Shown here piece after piece: positions 8,816-17,357 of a DNA stretch of 36,923 nt (its first letter is position 1; every line of letters begins with the position of its first letter). A model generated the notes under the pieces. That model was not told the origin of the DNA. It was given only the letters and a program-made list of their open reading frames with translations, and did no database searches. Made by a program: the position numbers and the translations under genes. Where the stretch lies: contig PERG01000020.1 in the NCBI GenBank assembly GCA_002928535.1, positions 1 through 36,923 of the forward strand, in the 5' to 3' direction. This DNA is from Methylotenera sp. Its GTDB lineage: Bacteria; Pseudomonadota; Gammaproteobacteria; Burkholderiales; Methylophilaceae.

Positions 8816-10021
8816 TTAGACTTTTGCCGCAGTAGCTGTGCCCCAAGTCGTGCGCCAGCGCGTTTTCACCCCAGCCAGGCCAATCATGGCTAATACCGCT
8901 AAGCCTGCAAAAATCATCAGGCCGGTTTGATAACTACCGGTCACTTGTTTGAAATAGCCCAAGCTGGCAGCCAGGTAGAAACCACCTACACCACCGGCCA
9001 TGCCTACTAAACCGGTCATCACGCCAATTTCTTTACGAAAACGTTGTGGTACCAACTGGAATACTGCACCGTTGCCCATACCTAAGACTGCCATCACTGG
9101 CACTACAATGGCGAGCGCCCATTGATAAGTCGGTTGGCCAAAACTCATGATGAGTAATAACACTGCTGCAATAGCGTACATGACGAGGAGGGTGCGAATC
9201 CCACCCACGCGGTCAGCAATTAAACCACCGATTGGGCGTACAAGTGAACCGGCGAATACACAAGCGGCGGTACAGTAACCGGCTACCACCGGACCTAAAT
9301 TATAGAGATCGTTGAAATAGATGGTAAGTGAGGAAGCTAGGCCGACAAAACCGCCAAAGGTGACGCTATAGAAGAACATGAACCACCAGGCATCGTTATC
9401 TTTAAGGATAGCTACATATTGGCTTAAGGATTTTGCCGGCGGCGCATCAGGGCTGTCTTTTGCATAAATCATATAGACCGCTAATGCGATACCTAAAGGA
9501 ATGAGCGCGATGCCGAATACGTTGTTCCAGCCATAGGCAACCGCTAATCCAGGCGCGAATAATGCGGCGAATACAGTACCTGAGTTACCGGCTCCAGCAA
9601 TACCTAACGCAGTACCTTGATGCTCAGGTGGATACCAGCGCGACGCCAAAGGCAGGGCCACAGCAAACGCCGCACCCGCAAAGCCCAGACCAATGCCTAG
9701 CATCAATGCGTGCTGGAAGGTTTGGATGCCATGCAACCATGCCAGTAGCAAACTCAAGATCACCACAACCTGGCCAATCAAACCGGCTTTTTTAGGCTTG
9801 ATCTGGTCGACCAAAACGCCCATGACGATACGCAATAAAGCCCCCGCCAATACCGGTGTTGCAACCATCAAGCCTTTTTCTGAAGGAGATAAATGCAAGT
9901 CGGTGGCCATTTGCACGGCTAGGGGGCCTAACATCACCCAGACCATGAAACTTAAATCGAAATACAAAAATGCCGAAAATAACGTAGGCTTATGACCCGC
10001 CTGCCAAAAACTCTTTTGCAT
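8816..10021 (-). CDS. narK: NarK/NNP-family nitrate-nitrite transporter (MFS)
   Basis: This 401-residue protein of about 12 hydrophobic segments is an inner-membrane major facilitator of the nitrate/nitrite porter family. Both family signatures are visible: G-I-A-G-A-G-N-S-G-T in the first half and G-M-A-G-G-V-G-G-F-Y-L in the second. It lies between nirB (73 bases upstream) and the phosphatase-kinase gene on the same strand, so it belongs to the assimilation operon. It is the second nitrate entry route besides the ABC transporter at 17358-20517; nitrate uptake, nitrite uptake or nitrite export cannot be told apart from sequence. Confidence 0.94.
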   Translation of the reverse strand: MQKSFWQAGHKPTLFSAFLYFDLSFMVWVMLGPLAVQMATDLHLSPSEKGLMVATPVLAGALLRIVMGVLVDQIKPKKAGLIGQVVVILSLLLAWLHGIQTFQHALMLGIGLGFAGAAFAVALPLASRWYPPEHQGTALGIAGAGNSGTVFAALFAPGLAVAYGWNNVFGIALIPLGIALAVYMIYAKDSPDAPPAKSLSQYVAILKDNDAWWFMFFYSVTFGGFVGLASSLTIYFNDLYNLGPVVAGYCTAACVFAGSLVRPIGGLIADRVGGIRTLLVMYAIAAVLLLIMSFGQPTYQWALAIVVPVMAVLGMGNGAVFQLVPQRFRKEIGVMTGLVGMAGGVGGFYLAASLGYFKQVTGSYQTGLMIFAGLAVLAMIGLAGVKTRWRTTWGTATAAKV

Positions 10022-10094
10022 GAAAACTTCCCTTAATAAATATGCTTAAGTTAACCTAAGGACTAGTCTTTTAAAACTAGGTGTTGATCAGTGG

Positions 10095-12539
10095 TTAAAC
10101 GGTAATCGTGTCAAACTCTTTGTGCTCATTACGTTTAGCTACCCGCTCTGCCCAAGGGTCTACAGAACCTTGCAAAGCATAAAGAAGACGTTCATACGCA
10201 GCTTTACGGCCTTCTGCATCTTCAAGCACACGTTTTTTAACATAGTCCAAGCCTACGCGCTCTAGCCAATGAACGGTACGGTCTAAATAACGTGCCTCTT
10301 CACGGTAGATTTGGATGAAAGCGCCTGAATATTCCATAACTTCTTCAGCTGTTTTCACTTTGCATAGGAACTGTGCCGCTTCGGTTTTGATACCACCATT
10401 GCCGCCCACATATATTTCCCAGCCTGAGTCCACACCGATAATGCCGACATCTTTAATACCGGATTCAGCACAGTTACGAGGACAGCCAGACACTGCGAAC
10501 TTCACTTTATGCGGTGCCCACATATGGTCGAAAGCTTTTTCGATATCAATACCCAACTGAGTCGAGTTCTGCGTACCGAAACGGCAGAATTCAGAGCCCA
10601 CGCAAGTTTTCACCGTACGGATACTCTTACCGTAGGCATAACCGGATGGCATATCCAAGTCAGCCCATACATTCGGCAGGTTTTCCTTGGTGATGCCCAA
10701 CAGGTCGATTCGCTGACCGCCGGTCACTTTTACCATCGGTACTGCATATTTGTCCGCCACATCAGCAATCTTGCGTAACTGGTCTGGCGTGGTGACACCG
10801 CCATACATACGCGGAATCACTGAGTAAGTACCATCTTTCTGGATATTGGCGTGCACACGTTCATTAATGAACCGTGATTGCGGATCATCCACAGCTTCAT
10901 GCGGCCAGGTGGACAGTAAATAGTAATTAAGTGCTGGCCTACAGGTTGCGCAGCCGTTGGCCGTACGCCATCCCATACCGCGCATCGCATCCGGGATGTT
11001 CAGATATTTATGGGTACGGATCTCGGCACGCACTTCTTCATGGTTCTTTTCGGAGCAGCCGCAAATGGCTTTACTGGTTGAGGGAGGCGCGTAGCCACCG
11101 CCTAATGTAGAAGCGAGAATCTGTTCTACCAAGCCCACGCATGAACCGCAGCTTGAACCGGCTTTGGTTTGTTTTTTCACGTCATCAATCGTGAACAAAC
11201 CTTGATCCTGAATGGCTTTGACAATAGTGCCTTTGCATACGCCGTTACAGCCGCACACTTCCATTTCGTTGGTCATGGCCGCGGCTTTGTCCTGGCCTTG
11301 GTGACCGGTGTTACCAAGGCTGTCCTGGCCGAACATTAAGTGATCACGAATCTCGTGAATCGGTTTGTTATCCCTGAGCATTTGAAAATACCACGAACCG
11401 TCCGCGGTATCCCCATAAAGCACGCTGCCAATGATTTTGTCATTCTTGATGACGAGTTTTTTGTATACCCCGCCCACGGCATCATGCAAAACAATCTCTT
11501 CTCGGCCGTCATCTTCGAAACCTGCGCCGCTCATAAAGTCGCCGGCACTGAACAGGTCAATGCCTGTCACTTTTAATTTGGTTGAAGTTACGGAGCCTTT
11601 GTATAAACCAATGCCGAAGTTAGCCAGATGCGTCGCGCATACTTTTGCCATCTCAAACAAGGGTGCTACTAAACCATAGGAAATGCCGCGATGTGCTACA
11701 CATTCGCCCACTGCATAAATGCGTGGATCATAGGTCTGCATAGTGTCATTGACCACGATGCCGCGGTTGCAATAAATGCCTGCTGATTCCGCCAACGCGT
11801 AATTAGGGCGGATACCAACTGCCATCACTACCAAATCGGCTGCAATATCCTGACCATCTTTAAAACGAACCGCTTTAACGCGGCCATTACCGTCGTTAAT
11901 CAATTGTTCAGTGTCTTTATTGAGCAGGAAGTTAAGGCCTTTAGCTTCCAGTGATTTTTGCAGCATGCCGCCCGCTGTGTTGTCTAATTGGCGCTCTAAA
12001 AGCCAATCATTTTTATGTACTACCGTGACTTCCATGCCTTGAATTTTTAAACCATTGGCCGCTTCCAGTCCTAATAAACCACCGCCAATGACTACCGCAT
12101 GTTTATGCGTTTTGGCAGTTTCGATCATGTCATTGGTGTCTTTAATGTCGCGGTAACCAATGACGCCTTCAAGGTCTTTACCTGGAATGGGCAGCATGAA
12201 TGGTTTGGAGCCAGTGGCAATTAACAGGCGATCGTAAGGTGCACTAGTGCCGTCTTCGGCATACACCACACGGTTTTTACGGTCTATCTTATTAATGCGC
12301 GCGTTGGTATATAGCGCGATATTGTTTTCTGCATACCATTCACGCGTATTCAGGATGATGTCATCAATGGTTTGCTCATTAGCAAGCACAGGTGACAACA
12401 TAATGCGGTTGTAATTAGGATATGGCTCATCGCCGAATACTGTAATGTCATAAAAATCTGGTGCAATTTTTAATAACTCTTCAACGGTTCGCATACCCGC
12501 CATACCGTTGCCGACCACCACTAATTTCATTTTTTGCAT
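10095..12539 (-). CDS. nirB: NADH-dependent nitrite reductase large subunit
   Basis: It reduces nitrite to ammonium with six electrons from NADH, in the cytoplasm. The 814-residue protein has an N-terminal FAD/NADH oxidoreductase (V-V-G-N-G-M-A-G-M at 8-16; G-G-G-L-L-G-L-E-A in the NADH site). Two BFD-like Fe-S segments follow (C-G-C-N-G-V-C-K-G...C-G-S-C and a second C-G-C...C-A-T-C). The C-terminus is a nitrite/sulfite reductase-type siroheme/[4Fe-4S] domain, with T-C-V-G-S-E-F-C and S-G-C-P-R-N-C as cluster ligands. Length is slightly short but complete. It is the first gene of the operon and begins 41 bases after a consensus sigma-54 promoter. Confidence 0.96.
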   Translation of the reverse strand: MQKMKLVVVGNGMAGMRTVEELLKIAPDFYDITVFGDEPYPNYNRIMLSPVLANEQTIDDIILNTREWYAENNIALYTNARINKIDRKNRVVYAEDGTSAPYDRLLIATGSKPFMLPIPGKDLEGVIGYRDIKDTNDMIETAKTHKHAVVIGGGLLGLEAANGLKIQGMEVTVVHKNDWLLERQLDNTAGGMLQKSLEAKGLNFLLNKDTEQLINDGNGRVKAVRFKDGQDIAADLVVMAVGIRPNYALAESAGIYCNRGIVVNDTMQTYDPRIYAVGECVAHRGISYGLVAPLFEMAKVCATHLANFGIGLYKGSVTSTKLKVTGIDLFSAGDFMSGAGFEDDGREEIVLHDAVGGVYKKLVIKNDKIIGSVLYGDTADGSWYFQMLRDNKPIHEIRDHLMFGQDSLGNTGHQGQDKAAAMTNEMEVCGCNGVCKGTIVKAIQDQGLFTIDDVKKQTKAGSSCGSCVGLVEQILASTLGGGYAPPSTSKAICGCSEKNHEEVRAEIRTHKYLNIPDAMRGMGWRTANGCATCRPALNYYLLSTWPHEAVDDPQSRFINERVHANIQKDGTYSVIPRMYGGVTTPDQLRKIADVADKYAVPMVKVTGGQRIDLLGITKENLPNVWADLDMPSGYAYGKSIRTVKTCVGSEFCRFGTQNSTQLGIDIEKAFDHMWAPHKVKFAVSGCPRNCAESGIKDVGIIGVDSGWEIYVGGNGGIKTEAAQFLCKVKTAEEVMEYSGAFIQIYREEARYLDRTVHWLERVGLDYVKKRVLEDAEGRKAAYERLLYALQGSVDPWAERVAKRNEHKEFDTITV

Positions 12540-12579
12540 AATATCGAATACTTAAATGGATTAAACATAGCATAGTTAA

Positions 12580-12595
12580 AGCAAAGGCCGTGCCA
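12580..12595 (-). promoter_or_regulatory. sigma-54 promoter of the nirB operon
   Basis: The minus strand reads TGGCACG-GCCT-TTGCT, an exact match to the sigma-54 -24/-12 consensus TGGCACG-N4-TTGCW. It ends 41 bases before the nirB ATG, giving an expected leader of roughly 30 bases. That is too short for an ANTAR-type antitermination leader like the one before nrtA. An NtrC-like dyad lies about 90 bases further upstream. Confidence 0.85.
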
Positions 12596-12675
12596 TATGA
12601 AAATTATTTAAGATTCATAGGTTTAGCTTTTAACGCCTTAAATTAATGCACTATATCGATCTATTTAAATTTTCT

Positions 12676-12692
12676 CGCACTAAAACAGTGCG
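12676..12692. promoter_or_regulatory. NtrC-type binding site upstream of nirB
   Basis: The dyad CGCACT-AAAAC-AGTGCG fits the NtrC pattern GCACY-N5-RGTGC exactly. It sits about 115 bases upstream of the predicted start from the sigma-54 promoter, the usual enhancer distance. It also looks like a small hairpin, but no T-run follows in either direction, so an operator is the better reading. Confidence 0.7.
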
Positions 12693-12704
12693 CCTATGCT
12701 GGAA

Positions 12705-12744
12705 ATTGGCAAATTTTGCTCAGAAACTAACAAGATTTGCCAAT
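12705..12744. repeat. 10-bp perfect inverted repeat after the cheX-like gene
   Basis: ATTGGCAAAT (705-714 of this kilobase) and ATTTGCCAAT (735-744) are perfect reverse complements with 20 bases between them. The repeat begins 7 bases after the stop of the cheX-like gene. As RNA it would be a long-looped hairpin followed by only a short T stretch, a weak terminator at best. As DNA it could be an operator with half-sites three helical turns apart. Function unresolved. Confidence 0.45.
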
Positions 12745-12750
12745 CAGGGT

Positions 12751-13212
12751 TTATCGAATGCGTTTGATATCTACTACTAAGGAAGCGCTGTAATGCTTCC
12801 ATTTAATGATGATCACATAAGCATAGTTTTTTTCACTGCGATTCAAATCAGCAGGTATCCCAATGATTTTTTCCGGTGTGGAAATCACCATATTTTCGCC
12901 AAAATATTTACGGGCATTGCCGGAAATGGTGTTAGCAATTTCGCCTACTGCATCTAACAGGTTTTCTTCAGATTGATCCGTCTCCTTCATCACAGTTAAT
13001 AGGTGACGCAACATGGCACTGGGGGCTGAAAAGTACAAAGCGCCTGTGTAATCTGCACTAACCTTGATCAGTCCCGTGAAATCGTTCATGGGAAAAGCGT
13101 TTTGGGCCAGGTAAGCTACCCCAATTGAGGCAGCTTCATGGGTAATTTGCTTGAAATAGCCACCAATGGCTTCGATGAAAATCTCAATATCTTTTTCGCT
13201 TAAGTCACTCAT
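12751..13212 (-). CDS. CheX-like response-regulator phosphatase domain protein
   Basis: This 153-residue protein resembles the CheX/CheC chemotaxis phosphatases that strip phosphate from CheY-like receivers. The diagnostic E-x2-N pair is present as E91-I-A-N94 in G-E-I-A-N-T-I-S-G-N, preceded by hydrophobic strands typical of the fold. Its ATG overlaps the stop of the receiver gene by 4 bases (ATGA), so the two are translationally coupled, which supports the receiver being its substrate. No motility or chemotaxis genes lie in the window. The family call is from motif and context. Confidence 0.82.
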   Translation of the reverse strand: MSDLSEKDIEIFIEAIGGYFKQITHEAASIGVAYLAQNAFPMNDFTGLIKVSADYTGALYFSAPSAMLRHLLTVMKETDQSEENLLDAVGEIANTISGNARKYFGENMVISTPEKIIGIPADLNRSEKNYAYVIIIKWKHYSASLVVDIKRIR

Positions 13213-13577
13213 TCTTTAATTAACTCCAGCAAGGCATTGACGAGTTCTTCATCCGTAAATGGTTTGTATAAGAACCCGCTGGCACCGTTTTTGAGCGCCT
13301 GAATGGCGGTGGCTTTATCACTTAATGCTGAAACGATCAGAATTCTGACTTCTGGGTCCTCGTCCACCAGTAGGGTGGTGCATTCCACACCGTCCATTTC
13401 CGGCATGGTCAAATCCAGCGTAATCATTTCTGGCCGGGTAGATTTGAATAATTGAATCGCTTCAGTGCCATTAGCAGCTGTACCTACGATTTCAATTGGC
13501 GGTAATTTCGGGTCAGATAATATTCTGCTAATGCGACTTCTAATAATATTGGAATCATCAACAATCATTAATTTCAT
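13209..13577 (-). CDS. Single-domain CheY-like response regulator
   Basis: The 122-residue protein is a receiver domain only, with no output domain. The phosphorylation site is intact: acidic pair D7-D8, phospho-acceptor D55 in L-D-L-T-M-P-E-M-D-G, S83 and K105 in Y-K-P-F. It overlaps both neighbours by 4 bases (ATGA at each junction), so kinase, receiver and phosphatase form a tightly coupled three-gene unit. Output is presumably by protein interaction, target unknown. Confidence 0.93.
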   Translation of the reverse strand: MKLMIVDDSNIIRSRISRILSDPKLPPIEIVGTAANGTEAIQLFKSTRPEMITLDLTMPEMDGVECTTLLVDEDPEVRILIVSALSDKATAIQALKNGASGFLYKPFTDEELVNALLELIKE

Positions 13578-15697
13578 ACAGCGGCCTCAGTAGCGTACAG
13601 GTTAATCGTGGGTGTGGAGTGCGTGGCAATGCGGAAGGAGAATTGCGTAAAAGTATCGGGTTTGGTGTCGATCTTAAGTTCTCCACCGATTTCATTAATC
13701 AGTGTTTGCACTAAATCCATGCCAATGCCGCGACCCGCATCTTTATCGGTACCGCTCGCTGTAGAGAAGCCGGGTTCAAACAGTTTGCCGACAATTTCTT
13801 TGTCACTGAGCTGGCCCACCACTTCACTGGTATAACGTCCAGAAGCAATCATTGAGGCACGGATACGGCTAGGGACAATACCTTGTCCATCATCGCGCAC
13901 AATAAATTCAATCGCGCCTGCCGCATTCATTTGCGCAGTGAGGGCAATTTCACCTTTAGCGGGTTTGCCTTTTGCTAATCTGGCATCCGGGGATTCAATG
14001 CCATGGCAGATGCCATTGCGGATGAGCTGGATGCCGATTTGCTGTAATTGCTGTACAACTTTTTCATCCATCTCATCTAGCAGCCTCAGGTCCAATTTAA
14101 GCTGTACCTGTTTATTTTGATTTTGGCTGACTTGTTCTGCAAGGCGTTTCAAATTATTACTCACGCTAGTGGAAACTAATGGCGGCGCCACATTGGCATT
14201 GGCGTGTTTTTGATGCGCATTAATGGCAGCCACGATAGAGTTGACCTGGGCTAACTGCTCAAGAAGGGCACTCAACATAACTGGCAAGCTTAGAATTTCC
14301 TGTGCTTCCCAACTGGTTTTTTTACGCAAGTCTACGAGGTGTTCTTCGAACTGGTGTGCAGAGTTCTCAATCGACGCTAGGCCAAGCGCAGAAGCTTCAC
14401 CCTTAAGCGCGTGAATGATACGGAAGCATTGATTAGCCAAGTCGGTTTGGTTAGTGCTGCGTTTATCCGCATGCGCCAATATGACATTCAAGGCTTCCAA
14501 GCCGGTTTGCGCATTATTAAGGAATTGACGTAGCTGGAAGTTATCCGCCTGCAATAATTTTTTCAGCAGATCCAGGTTAATGTTTGATTGTCCTTTAAGT
14601 GCTTGCAGTTCTTCGGCTTGGGTCACTTGTTCGGTGACATCCTGCACGGTAACTAATAGATGCAATACCCGCTTGTCTTCAACCACACGGTTGAACTGAA
14701 AACTTAGATAGCGCGGCGCTGTATCATTTTTAGCCATAACCTTCACTTGTGTAAGTGGATTCAAGCTCAGCATAAGGGCTTCTTTTACCTTGTTGCCAAA
14801 CAATAGTTTTATGTAATCTTCAGCTGAAATGTAAATTTCTTCTGAGACCAATGATTTTAAGATGGGCATAAAAGGCGTATTGGCGACGATATCATGCTGC
14901 AAAATGCGGCTGACGGACTGCGAGAATTGACTGCCAACATTAAATTGCGGGTCGAGCAGAATCAAACCCTCTTTTACTGTATTCAGAATTTCTGTCGTTT
15001 CACGTTGGGCTTTTTCAATCTCGCTATCGGCAGAGCGCAATTTGCGTAGTGCGTTAAACACAATATTGGCGAATAACAGTAGCGAAAGCACCAAGGCAAT
15101 GGTTTGAATCATTTGTAATTTGGCAGCCTTCGCCTTGGTATTTTTTTCCAGCTGCGTGGTCAGGTCATTCATGAGCTTGAGCAGCTTCAGGTTATTCTCG
15201 CGTGCGTAGTCGGTGGCGATATCTAAAGTTACCTCGTCCACCATATTGCTCGTAATAACAGGCAATAGTAGTTGTTTATATGGTTTCCAAATGGTGAGCG
15301 CTTCATCCACCGATTTAGTGGCGACAGCATCTGTCACTTTTTTAAGGCGCACTGGCTTTTCATCACCGCCAATCACTACAGCACCGTTTTTGAAACCATT
15401 CAGCGTGGTATCGAACAAGTGGCTGACTTTTTTTAATTCGGCGGTGTTTTTTTCATTGAAACGGCCTTGTGCTGCATCGACCTGGATAGTGAGCAATACT
15501 TTGGCGGTACGCTGGGATAGCATCCGCTGCCGACCTGATAAGTTGATGGATACCGCATCATCGTTTAGCGTGGATGAAGTGTAAAAGTTAAGCCCAAGAA
15601 CAGCTAAGTTAAACACTAAGAACAGTGAAACGGCAATGATAATGCCACGGTACTTATTCAGGGTGCTTGGCGTAGTACTAGGTTTATTACTAGACAT
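13574..15697 (-). CDS. Membrane sensor kinase: PilJ-type sensory domain - PAS-like - Hpt - CheA-like ATPase
   Basis: The 707-residue protein has membrane segments at about 18-40 and 197-216 flanking a periplasmic domain. That domain carries N-L-S-G-R-Q-R-M-L-S-Q-R (52-63), the signature of the type IV pili methyl-accepting (PilJ/NarX-like) domain. A PAS-like region (about 232-355) follows, then an Hpt-type motif H-A-L-K-G-E-A-S-A-L-G with H429. Last is a CheA-type ATPase with N561/H565 in the N-box, D-D-G-Q-G-I at 602-607 and G-R-G-I-G-M at 655-660. No CheW-like domain follows. The PilJ domain of the Pseudomonas chemoreceptor McpN binds nitrate, so nitrate sensing is a reasonable inference. 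A strong AAGGAGCT lies before the ATG. Confidence 0.9.
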   Translation of the reverse strand: MSSNKPSTTPSTLNKYRGIIIAVSLFLVFNLAVLGLNFYTSSTLNDDAVSINLSGRQRMLSQRTAKVLLTIQVDAAQGRFNEKNTAELKKVSHLFDTTLNGFKNGAVVIGGDEKPVRLKKVTDAVATKSVDEALTIWKPYKQLLLPVITSNMVDEVTLDIATDYARENNLKLLKLMNDLTTQLEKNTKAKAAKLQMIQTIALVLSLLLFANIVFNALRKLRSADSEIEKAQRETTEILNTVKEGLILLDPQFNVGSQFSQSVSRILQHDIVANTPFMPILKSLVSEEIYISAEDYIKLLFGNKVKEALMLSLNPLTQVKVMAKNDTAPRYLSFQFNRVVEDKRVLHLLVTVQDVTEQVTQAEELQALKGQSNINLDLLKKLLQADNFQLRQFLNNAQTGLEALNVILAHADKRSTNQTDLANQCFRIIHALKGEASALGLASIENSAHQFEEHLVDLRKKTSWEAQEILSLPVMLSALLEQLAQVNSIVAAINAHQKHANANVAPPLVSTSVSNNLKRLAEQVSQNQNKQVQLKLDLRLLDEMDEKVVQQLQQIGIQLIRNGICHGIESPDARLAKGKPAKGEIALTAQMNAAGAIEFIVRDDGQGIVPSRIRASMIASGRYTSEVVGQLSDKEIVGKLFEPGFSTASGTDKDAGRGIGMDLVQTLINEIGGELKIDTKPDTFTQFSFRIATHSTPTINLYATEAAV

Positions 15698-15799
15698 GAC
15701 AGCTCCTTATGCAATTCAATTGATGCAATTTAGTTACCTACCTAGGTGGTTGGTCAGGAAAGGTGAAGAATATTAAGACTGCAAGCTGCTACCCCATTG

Positions 15800-15824
15800 C
15801 TGTGCCAGGTTTATCCCGGCACAG
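15800..15824 (-). terminator. Hairpin after the porin gene (possible weak terminator)
   Basis: CTGTGCC and GGCACAG form a 7-bp stem around an 11-base loop, starting about 20 bases after the porin stop codon. No T-run follows on the minus strand, so it may act as an RNA-processing or stability element rather than an intrinsic terminator. Confidence 0.4.
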
Positions 15825-15845
15825 GTTTGAGATTAAGCATTACAA

Positions 15846-17300
15846 CTAGAAGGTGTACATCGCTGTCACCCAGAACATTTCCTTGTCGCCTTTACGAGCA
15901 GCATTTTGCAAGGTAGTGCCGTATACGTCAGATTCATTGAATTTGGCGTACTCCACTTTGCCAAGCAACTTGTCGTTGAATGGGTAAGTGACGCTGGCAT
16001 CGAACTCGGTACCGTATTTGTCACCCAAATTCGGATTTAGCGCGGTATGGCCAAGTGACTGGAATTTCTCGTCCGCTTTGAATACATGGTATTCAGCATA
16101 AAATTTAAATTTCTGGATAGCGCCTGCGACCGTGACGAAAGTATCAATCATGCCTTGACGGGGCGTGGCCAAGAAATGGTCTGCCCAGCCCTGGAACAAG
16201 TGATTGGTGCCCATCGGTGTTTGGAAAGCGTATTTACCATCATTACTGGAGAGTTTTTCCTGATCGATACGTACTGACCATGCATCGTACATTGCACCGC
16301 CACCTAATTTGTAATAATGCGCATCGATGAATGGACTACCCCCGGCATAATCATCTTGTTTAGCGTATTCGGCGGTGTAAAGGACTTTCCAGTTATCGTT
16401 GATCTTACGTACGCCATCTAAACGCGCACCATAAGTTTTGCTGCTGGCATCGGTCGTTGCAGTACTCACTGAATCTTGGCTGGCGCCTAAACCATTGCCG
16501 CCTTGGGCTGCAGTGCTGATCGCTGTGGTAGTACCATTATTCTGGCCCAAATTAGCCACATCAATAAAGTAGCCGTAGCCAACCAACGCCTCGCTAGGGG
16601 AGATTCGGTATTTCGCATTTAGAATATCGATATTGCCTTGACGTAATTCCGTCGTGATTTGGCGCACTTGATCAAAGTGTGCAGCAAAAATTTCAGTGTC
16701 AGGCAAGCTCTTGTTCAAGATCGACACGCCATCAAATACCTGCATATTCTGACGGAAGGCGATATCACCGACAAAACGAACATTGTCTAAATTCAATTGC
16801 TGACGACCTAAGCGTACTTTGGTGTTTTTAATGCCGGTCCAGTCAATATAAGCCTGGTTTATATCGGTGAAGCCAGGATCCACGATATTCGGATATTGTC
16901 TTTTATTCAAACTGGCAGCAGCCAAGCCGTTATTGTGTTCAGCTTCATTTTCCCGACGATCATTAAAGTTATCGTTAAATTCATGCACATCCGTAATCTG
17001 AATACCAAAACTGAAGTTTTTATAAGGTGCAGTCTGCCAGCCAACCAAGCTACGCAAGGTAAGGGCTTCCGCATTTTTTTGTTTTGCAGCGGCAGCGGTA
17101 GTGCCTTGGTAGCTGTCTTGATCTATATTTTCATAACGTAAGCGAAAGTTAGTCATGTTTTTGCCGTCTTTGATGGACTCCAGAAAAGTATATTCCGGGA
17201 GCGCCTCTTCTTCGGCATGGGCAGACTGTGCCATGCCAGATAAGGCCATGGTCATGCAAGCGGTGAGTAAATTGAGTTTGAAAGTTGTACTGGTTTTCAT
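15846..17300 (-). CDS. Outer-membrane porin, alginate-export (AlgE) type, in the nitrate locus
   Basis: The 484-residue protein has a classic signal peptide ending near A-Q-S-A-H-A (about residue 29). A beta-strand-rich body with alternating aromatic/polar residues follows, and it ends in aromatic F (A-M-Y-T-F), the outer-membrane barrel signature. The R-L-R-Y-E and L-G-R-Q-Q-L-N-L-D-N segments match the alginate-export porin family. Alginate genes are absent here. Its place 57 bases after the nitrate transporter ATPase suggests it lets nitrate or another small anion into the periplasm. The substrate is inferred from context only. Confidence 0.85.
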   Translation of the reverse strand: MKTSTTFKLNLLTACMTMALSGMAQSAHAEEEALPEYTFLESIKDGKNMTNFRLRYENIDQDSYQGTTAAAAKQKNAEALTLRSLVGWQTAPYKNFSFGIQITDVHEFNDNFNDRRENEAEHNNGLAAASLNKRQYPNIVDPGFTDINQAYIDWTGIKNTKVRLGRQQLNLDNVRFVGDIAFRQNMQVFDGVSILNKSLPDTEIFAAHFDQVRQITTELRQGNIDILNAKYRISPSEALVGYGYFIDVANLGQNNGTTTAISTAAQGGNGLGASQDSVSTATTDASSKTYGARLDGVRKINDNWKVLYTAEYAKQDDYAGGSPFIDAHYYKLGGGAMYDAWSVRIDQEKLSSNDGKYAFQTPMGTNHLFQGWADHFLATPRQGMIDTFVTVAGAIQKFKFYAEYHVFKADEKFQSLGHTALNPNLGDKYGTEFDASVTYPFNDKLLGKVEYAKFNESDVYGTTLQNAARKGDKEMFWVTAMYTF

Positions 17301-17357
17301 TGTTGGTCCCTTAAGTAGAAGTGTTAACTATGAGTTTTAAATTTTTTGTTTTATAGG

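Noticed and set aside
12676..12692. Hairpin read as a terminator after the cheX-like gene
   Set aside because: No T-run follows, and the dyad matches GCACY-N5-RGTGC at enhancer distance from a sigma-54 promoter.
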